From: Irpex lacteus
Taxonomy: Eukaryota; Basidiomycota; Agaricomycetes; Polyporales; Irpicaceae
Reading direction: 5' to 3'
Length of the DNA stretch: 64,000 bases
NCBI GenBank assembly: GCA_001986395.2
Contig: MQVO02000001.1
Span: forward strand, 2,108,001-2,172,000
The notes beneath the pieces were generated by a model. The model saw only the letters and a program-made list of their open reading frames with translations, was not told the origin of the DNA and did no database searches. The translations under genes and the position numbers were made by a program. The stretch's first letter is position 1. Each line of letters starts with the position of its first letter. Positions 58,050 through 64,000 of this stretch are shown piece by piece.

Positions 58050-59111
58050 TCATATCTCCATTGCTGCGTCGTCATCGTCTTCTGCTTCTACGAGCGGTCT
58101 CTTTCTCTCTTCCGCTCTGCCACCAAACGTAAGTTCATATTGATAAACGATGAAGATACAGAGAGTCCAACGCACCTCAACTCCAACTCATCATCACTAT
58201 CATCCTCCCGTTTCCGCCTTGCAACAGCCGATCGTTGCTGTTGCGGATAACTCGCCAGCGCATTATGAGCTTTATATATCGATTCATACTCCTGCAAAGT
58301 CGATCAGCTACCAATACAGTAAGTCGAACAGTGATATAGATATCACCTTAATCTGTGTCAAGAAACCGCCGTTGGGAGAGATGCAATATCGTCGGTTTTG
58401 GACCATGTGGAGAGCGTCTTCCCATGATATCTGGAGATGCTGCATGACGTACATCACTACGAAGGCCGGCGATAGACTTATGCCGCCTGCAATAGAGTGG
58501 GATCAGACATAGAGTCTACGATGGCCATGGTCAATGTAGACGCACCATTGCAATGCACGAGCACACGTCCGCCGTTCGCTATTGCTGCGTCAATGAATGC
58601 ATTCGCTCTGTAGATGCAACGTTAGGTCACAATCTCGCCACATATAAAGCAAAGACGTACTGCGGGAACAACCTGATCAAGTTCTGCTCTTCGCTATCCT
58701 CGACATCAAGCACCATATACGTGAAGTTCTCCGGGAACCGCGGCCGTACAGAGAACGCCTCCTTCTGATCTCTAATGCACACTCTACACACCACAGCCAG
58801 CACATCCGCTCAACTCCTGCACGTACAAACATGAGTGGGCCATGAGGACATACATATGTGTGACGCCTAAAGACTGCAGCGTCTCGAGTGATTTGGATGC
58901 TTGCAGAGGACCAAGGAGCACACCAGGGAGGATTTCCTGGCACTTTCTGCGCATCTCGTATCTATTGCGATCTATGCCTCAGTTTATGTGCGACGAAGAA
59001 AGGGCAGACGGTGGCCACATACGTCCATTCGTCTCCTGGACCCTGGATGAGTTCCTTGAGCTGGTCTGGTGATAATTCCGCCGGGTTTATCGTTGTCGTT
59101 GTTGTTGCCAT
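58050..59111 (-). CDS. STYX-like dual-specificity phosphatase relative, P-loop arginine lost
   Basis: There are seven short exons from ATG 59111 (MATTTTTINPAELSP) to TGA at 58050, about 245 residues. The early part MRRKCQEILPGVLLGPLQAS and LETLQSLGVTHIVCIRD is the start of a dual-specificity phosphatase fold. The active-site loop, split by an intron, reads VLVHCN|GGISLSPAFV: Cys is present but the Arg of HCx5R is Leu. The following YVMQHLQISWEDALHMVQNR and RYCISPNGGFLTQIKEYESI match STYX. STYX normally lacks the Cys and keeps the Arg; here the reverse is seen. Phosphate binding and catalysis should be crippled, so a phospho-protein binding or adaptor role is likely. The acidic tail (DDSDDELEL..EDDDDAAMEI) is probably disordered. 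Confidence 0.88.
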
Positions 59112-59359
59112 TGGTGTGTTATGTTAGATGCTAAATGCTAAGAGCTAAAGGCTATATGAAGAAATGGGGTGAGAGGAGGAGGAGGAGGAGGGCGGGATGT
59201 GGTGGTCTAAGAGAAAGGAGGGAAATGCGGCCACAGGCGCGTCAGACGCGTCTACGCGCCCGCCATATAATTGCATCTCTGGCGTTGTGGCTGCTCTTCC
59301 TCCCTGCCACCATCCCATTGCAGGTGACAATTTTCATTGTTTCTGTGATTTCATCTAAA
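59112..59359. promoter_or_regulatory. Shared promoter of the pseudophosphatase and ZNG1 genes
   Basis: This 248-bp region separates two divergent ATGs. It contains a (GGA)n purine run near 59175 and, at 59236-59260, gcgcgtcagACGCGTctacgcg, holding one exact ACGCGT box and flanking CGCG half-sites. In ascomycete yeasts ACGCGT is the MBF (MluI cell-cycle) box. Use in this organism is inference. Confidence 0.35.
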
Positions 59360-60926
59360 ATGGAGGAAGACGATATTCCGTGTGTATTCTATGGCTTGTT
59401 GTGTATTTATCTGATGAATTTGCCACAGTACGCTCGTGGAGACTTCCCCTCCAGCTGGAGCGGAGGATACGAAGACCGTTCCTCTTACCATTATATCTGG
59501 TTTTCTTGGAGCCGGGAAGTCAACCCTTATAAGGTACGTATAGACCGAGCAGAATTTTTCCACAATGCTAATACATGATCTACCTAGACGAATACTGTCG
59601 GAGCGTCATGGATATCGCATAGCAGTTATCATGAATGATTTTGGAGACACGGCCGTTAGCATAACTCTCTATCTCTTCCAGGATCGGGACCCTAACGTCA
59701 CATCGGCTACAGGACATTGAAGGTACCTAACCCACAGGACTGCGGCGATCTACCGCTTATACACTTGCTCGCTATAGCGAAAACCATCAATGTAGCTGGC
59801 CCGGAATCTGCCAACATTGAAGGTTCAGAAGAGGTTCTCGAACTGGCGAATGGCTGTCTGTGCTGCAGTATCAAGGACACTGGAATAGCTGCCATCGAAA
59901 AGCTTATGCAGCGTAAGGGCGCATTCGATCATATCCTTCTCGAAACTACAGGACTCGCGGACCCTGGTGAGTTACGTCTTCTGAGATAGTCTATTTGAAT
60001 CGAGGTATCCTAAACACTTTATAGGTCCTATAGCATCGATGTTTTGGCAAAACGAAGAATACTCTATGGGTCTGGGTCGGGATATTCATCTTGACGGAGT
60101 TGTATGTGTCGTCGACGCCGTGTTCGGCCAACAGGTGGATGCTTCTCTTTTATAATTGCTAACAAGTCGCTAACATATAATACAGCAAATAGAAGAAGAC
60201 CACTCCGAAGACGGAATCGGTGAAAGCCTTCGGTACGACCCTTTCACGTCCTTTCTCCACGCAATCTAACCACCCCCAAACAGACAAATCGCATGCGCAG
60301 ACGTAGTCCTTCTCAACAAGACAGACGTAGCCCCAATCGAACGCATAACAGCCATCGAAGCGCAAATATCCCAGCTCAACCCGACAGCTATAATACACCG
60401 AACGATCCGCGGCGAGATCGACCTGAAGCACCTCATGGGCATCCAAGCATATGCAGCACGCCCTCAGGCCATTCCTGCTGCTTCAGCTCCCCACCCCCAC
60501 GAGCACTCCGAAGGAGAAGAATGCGATCACGAGCATCCACAGGAGACTCCAGCTCACCACTACGAGCTACGCGGGATCTCAAGCCTCCAGGTATCCTGTT
60601 CAACTCTCACTCCTTCACGCCTGGAAGCCCTAGACGAGTGGATCCGTACCGTTCTCTGGGAAGGACACCTCCCAGGCCAAACCGTCTCAGCCTCAGGACC
60701 GCGCATCACGATATTGCGCTGCAAGGGAATGTTCCGGGACGATGCGGGCAAGACGCACGTTCTACAGGGAGTAAGGGATATGTATGAGATTAGCACGTTG
60801 GACGATGGGGCGGAGGAGGAGGTGGTGGGTGTGCCGGATGAGGGGAAGGTTGTGTTGATTGGGAAGGGGTTGGATGAGCGAGTACGGGAGAGTCTTGTTA
60901 ATGTGCTGAGTACAACATCCTCGTGA
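59360..60926 (+). CDS. CobW/ZNG1-type zinc-regulated GTPase chaperone
   Basis: The gene starts at ATG 59360 ([17 protein letters not shown]). Exons are short at the 5' end, with introns after ..DDIP, ..STLIR, ..GDTA, ..DIE, ..ADPG, ..FGQQ and ..ESLR, and the stop is at 60926. The product is about 405 residues. Walker A is GFLGAGKST. The metal motif CxCC is in [13 protein letters not shown]. Switch II is [12 protein letters not shown], and the guanine motif is NKTD. After the GTPase a His/Glu/Asp-rich loop ([16 protein letters not shown]) can bind metal. The C-terminal CobW domain has [16 protein letters not shown] and ILRCKGMF. Family members hand zinc to methionine aminopeptidase-1 (ZNG1/CBWD1). 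The acidic MEEDDIPTLVE start matches the ZNG1 N-terminal motif that docks on that enzyme. Confidence 0.93.
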
Positions 60927-61125
60927 AACAATCGTAATTTGGATTTTCACTCGAGCTCAATACGAGTTTACGAAACCACTTACTCTCGTTCAGCGTTTGA
61001 AGAGTCGACCCTGAGGCCTGCAGGCCTGAAGTTGACTCCGCGTTCAGCTCGCCGACAACATTTCGAACTACGACGTCGACCACGACGATGGTGCGTGTTG
61101 TCCTTTCTTCACCACAAACACTAAC

Positions 61126-61896
61126 ATGCTGCCCGACACACCAGAAGAACTCCTCCGCGATATATTCCGCAATCTGCTCTCCGTCCCCATCGACGCATAT
61201 TTCTCACAGACAGATCGCTTCTACACCGAATTTCCCGTTTACAAGTCCAACCTCACTAGCTTACTGCTGGTCTGCAAGAAATGGCTGAGAATTGCGACTC
61301 CGTTACTCTACGAAACCATCGGTATTGGGACAGAGGCGCAGATGGGTCGTCTCGCCTATACACTTCGTTCGAACCCTACTTTAGGCTCGATGATTCGCAA
61401 CCTCCGTCTTGATGGAGGGTTCGGAAAGCACCTGTATACCGTCGCGAAATGTGCACCACACATACAGACTCTATCCGTTCGCGTTCATCCAGAGGACCGT
61501 GGGGCTGATGTGGGGTACTTGCATGCGTTGCCGTGTATGAAGCCGACGACTTTGTATGTCCATGGTATCCTTTCCGATGGCCACAGTAAAAAGCAAAGAG
61601 TCATGGTCGAAGCTACCTTTCTCGCAATACGAGCCTGGCTGCCACTTGTGAGTTCCTTTGCACTCTGTTCTCTTCAAAGAACTTCACTCATAATGTTGGT
61701 GTATCAGAAAAGGCTGGTCGTCACTGGCGATCATGTTGGTCCCTTTAGCTCTCAAGCCATTCTTCCCAAGCTACTGTCGGCTATTGAAGCTTCGTCTTCA
61801 CTACAAGATGTTGGCTTCAGTGGCTGCTTGTATGAACATATCCTACATGCGTTCCCTCAAAGTCTCTCCAACGTCAAGTGCTACTGTATACCATGA
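61126..61896 (+). CDS. F-box-like protein, short
   Basis: It starts at ATG 61126 with MLPDTPEELLRDIFRNLLSV, then LLLVCKKWLRIATPLLYETI, an F-box pattern (LPxELLxxIF .. VCKxW .. PLLYE) common in large Agaricomycete F-box families. Residues 85-160 (MIRNLRLDGGFGKHLY.., HIQTLSVRV) look like the start of a leucine-rich repeat region. A probable intron (gtgagt..tatcag, about 61649-61708) is 60 or so bases and in frame. The stop at 61896 gives about 235-256 residues, roughly half the usual size, so the LRR part is short or truncated. It would recruit substrates to an SCF ubiquitin ligase. Confidence 0.65.
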   Translation: MLPDTPEELLRDIFRNLLSVPIDAYFSQTDRFYTEFPVYKSNLTSLLLVCKKWLRIATPLLYETIGIGTEAQMGRLAYTLRSNPTLGSMIRNLRLDGGFGKHLYTVAKCAPHIQTLSVRVHPEDRGADVGYLHALPCMKPTTLYVHGILSDGHSKKQRVMVEATFLAIRAWLPLVSSFALCSLQRTSLIMLVYQKRLVVTGDHVGPFSSQAILPKLLSAIEASSSLQDVGFSGCLYEHILHAFPQSLSNVKCYCIP

Positions 61897-62253
61897 ACAA
61901 CCGGTTCCAACCAACTCGTTCATGAGTACGGTATATAGGGAATGACCTGTCGGAGCAAGTAGATCACATTATGCTGATAACTGCGTAACGATATCGGAAA
62001 GGACGTGTTCTTTATGTTATAGTACATAGACGAAGCACTGGTACTACAAACGTAACCAACGTATACATGGGTTTTTTGTGTTTGATGCGATAGGGCCGGA
62101 ACCAGAGACAGTAGAGTCCAGAAGCTATTTACAGAGATTTTTTGTTGACACCGTGACAGAGTCGCAGACGAAAACACGATACAGAAACAAACAAACTCAG
62201 AGAAACGGAAAGCCTTCAGTCAATGAAATGTATTACTATACGTGTCGTCGTCC
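61897..62253. other. Intergenic stretch, no gene
   Basis: This is the 3' flank shared by the F-box gene and the repeat-protein gene, which converge here. Short frames only. Confidence 0.4.
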
Positions 62254-63564
62254 TCAAGCGACTTGAAGAGGAGGAGTGACTTCACGTCGGTCACGACTAT
62301 CACCCCGACCGCGAGAGCCACTACCATGACGGCGAGCTTCCAGCTCACGACGGCTGCGACTATCACCACGGCCACGAGAGCCACTGCCATGTCTGCGGGC
62401 TTCGAGTTCGCGCCTGCCCCGACTGTCTCCACGTCCACGGGACCCGCTTCCATGTCGACGAGCCTCTAAATCGCGGCGAGCATGACTGTTCCCGCGGCCG
62501 CGCGATTGACTTCCGTGGCGGCGAGCTTCAAGATCACGTCTTCCCCTACTATCACCACGGCCACGAGAGCCACTACCGTGACGGCGAGCTTCTAAATCAC
62601 GACGACCGCGACTATCACCGCGGCCACGAGAGCCACTGCCATGCCTTCGAGCGTCGAGGTCACGGCGTACATGACTAGTACCGCGGCCGCGAGAGCCGCT
62701 ACCGTGGCGGCGTGCCTCTAGCTCGCGGCGGTTGCGACTGTCACCACGCCCTCGAGAACCACTGCCGTGACGGCGGGCCTCAAGGTCACGACGACCGCGA
62801 CTATCACCGCGGCCACGAGAGCCGCTCCCGTGGCGACGAGCTTCCAAATCACGGCGAGCATGACTATTGCCGCGACCGCGAGACTGGCTGCCGTGCTTTC
62901 TAGCCTCAAGTTCCCGGCGACCACGACTGTCACCGCGGCCACGAGACCCGCTGCCATGTCTTCGAGCTTCGAGGTCACGGCGGACATGGCTGTTACCGCG
63001 ACCGCGAGAGCCGCTACCGTGACGGCGAGCCTCTAAATCACGGCGGTTGCGACTGTCACCGCGACCACGAGAGCCACTACCATGACGTCTGGCCTCGAGA
63101 TCACGTCTTCCCCGGCTGTCTCCTCGTCCTCGAGAGCCGCTACCGTGGCGGCGTGCCTCTAACTCACGGCGGTTGCGGCTGTCACCACGCCCTCGAGAGC
63201 CACTGCCGTGACGGCGGGCCTCAAGGTCTCGACGACCGCGACTATCACCGCGGCCACGAGAGCCGCTACCGTGACGGCGAGCTTCAAGATCACGGCGACT
63301 ACGGCTGTCACCGCGACCGCGAGACTGGCTGCCGTGCCTCCTGGCCTCGAGATCGATGACGGGGAGGAGGGGTGCTGAAATCGAATGTTATGAGTCCCTC
63401 TAACACTCCCGAGAATAGTATGACTTACGAGGCTCAGAGGCTCCTTTGACTCCGATGGCAGAGTTCAAAGCCTCAAGTCCCTCGACGGGAGCAGGAGTGG
63501 GGCGAGCTACCGAGAGAAGAGCAAGGGAGCAGAGAACAAAGGCATAGAGCTTAGCGTGGTTCAT
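62254..63564 (-). CDS. Secreted protein with 17 dibasic 21-residue repeats (candidate Kex2-processed peptide precursor)
   Basis: Exon 1 is 63564-63429 and exon 2 is 63374-62254, with one 54-base intron; the product is 418 residues. The start MNHAKLYAFVLCSLALLSVA is a clear signal peptide, followed by a short proregion (RPTPAPVEGLEALNS..). From 63354 to 62284 come exactly 17 repeats of 63 bases with no gaps, consensus (D/E)LEARR then HGSGSRGRGDSRGRR. The tail is EVTPPLQVA. Each repeat ends its two halves with RR (one RK), so kexin cleavage would free 17 copies of a 13-15 residue Gly/Ser/Arg peptide, 13 of which contain RGD. Arginine is about one third of the repeat. Kexin-processed repeat precursors are known in fungi (for example Ustilago Rep1 and dikaritin RiPP precursors). 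I see no sequence match to those and no modifying enzyme next door. Confidence 0.88.
62284..63354 (-). repeat. Coding minisatellite, 17 x 63 bp
   Basis: The unit is 63 bp, in frame throughout. Variants at the core end follow a repeating order: repeats 4-8 read SRGRR, SRNRR, SHVRR, SRGRR, SHARR. Repeats 9-14 read the same with one extra SRGRR. This indicates a duplicated block of about five units. Synonymous changes between units are frequent while residues barely change. Confidence 0.92.
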
Positions 63565-63640
63565 TGTGAGCTTCGGGTTTGCAGTATCGGTGTAGACAGA
63601 AGCTAGAGCTTGGGCTGCTTCATTGGACCTTCCAGCCAGT

Positions 63641-63647
63641 TTTATAT
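63641..63647 (-). promoter_or_regulatory. TATA box of the repeat-protein gene
   Basis: The minus strand reads GGATATAAAACTGG, with ATATAAA centred about 80 bases upstream of the ATG at 63564. A CCAAT lies between it and the gene at about 63623-63627. A clear TATA at this distance fits a strongly or conditionally expressed gene. Confidence 0.55.
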
Positions 63648-63659
63648 CCGTCGTGCCAC

Positions 63660-64000
63660 TGAAGCTGCCTATAATTGGGCAGCCACTCAGTCTTCATGTA
63701 GAATTCGCACATAGTGGCTACGTCTTTCGCAATATTTAGCTCGAATGTGTTGTGGTCGCACGAGCGAGGGAATATCTGATGTTTATTAGAGAGAGGCTGT
63801 CAGGAGATGTTGACTACCAGAAAACTTGGCGTGCCTATCATGCAATACGAAGAAGTCAACTGGCAACTTCCGTCAAGTAACGGATAAAACTTCGGTGGGA
63901 ACGGCTTGGCCGTCGGGCTATGAAACGCAGAATTAGCATCCGACCTTAGTGCTGCGGTCAAGGAGCTTCCCACGTATATGCACTGCACCAGTGCAATAGT
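63660..64000. other. Upstream flank to the window end, no gene
   Basis: Probably the promoter region of the secreted repeat protein. A 62-codon minus-strand frame at 63800-63988 has no recognisable product. Confidence 0.35.

Noticed and set aside
62284..63354. CRISPR-like array
   Set aside because: Repeats are contiguous, coding and without unique spacers, in a eukaryotic genome.
62242..63359. Plus-strand repeat frames opposite the secreted repeat protein
   Set aside because: A 63-bp unit keeps all frames open. Only the minus-strand frame has a signal peptide, an intron and conserved residues with synonymous variation.

Overview
The window looks like the nuclear genome of a mushroom-forming basidiomycete (Agaricomycetes). 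Genes carry many short GT-AG introns of about 45-70 nt, the conserved genes are fungal (NADPH-cytochrome P450 reductase, She9/Mdm33, the UDP-galactose transporter HUT1), and several families of unknown function look typical of Agaricomycetes. There is no operon structure. I saw no convincing functional tRNA, no rRNA and no CRISPR.

Layout. (1) About 0.5-15.7 kb is accessory. A nucleotidyltransferase-like/F-box-like gene is cut in two by an intact Ty1/copia element (1260-6966) with a 5-bp target-site duplication. Four lineage-type genes of unknown function follow: a 19-exon acidic nuclear protein, two smaller proteins, and a large protein with a one-base frameshift. (2) About 15.7-47.9 kb is a transposon graveyard. 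It holds a second copia element with an intact 1500-codon ORF but almost no 5' LTR, a deleted copia relic, a solo LTR, a mosaic of copia pieces in alternating orientation, a decayed Ty3/gypsy element, an uncharacterised AT-rich repeat family that makes a 1.44-kb inverted repeat, two tRNA-like blocks, GC-rich palindromes, and a stranded histone H3 C-terminus beside the second copia element. (3) From 48.0 kb to the end is compact, gene-dense core: She9 (-), TM198-like (+), CPR (-), SET-domain protein (-), HUT1 (+), STYX-like pseudophosphatase (-), ZNG1/CobW GTPase (+), F-box protein (+) and a secreted 17-repeat protein (-). Neighbours are mostly divergent or convergent with 180-500 bp between them.

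How things relate. The core genes serve unrelated housekeeping roles: mitochondrial inner membrane, ER electron supply to P450s, ER sugar-nucleotide transport and zinc/GTPase chaperoning. The most novel candidate is the 418-aa secreted protein at 62254-63564. It has a signal peptide and 17 exact-length 21-residue repeats, each with two dibasic sites flanking a Gly/Ser/Arg core that usually contains GRGDS. This is the architecture of a Kex2-processed multi-peptide precursor. The transposon region also gives evidence on mechanism: half-tRNA-type priming sites, microhomology at mosaic junctions, and two LTR length classes.

Coordinates of exon edges were read by eye and may be off by one or two bases.
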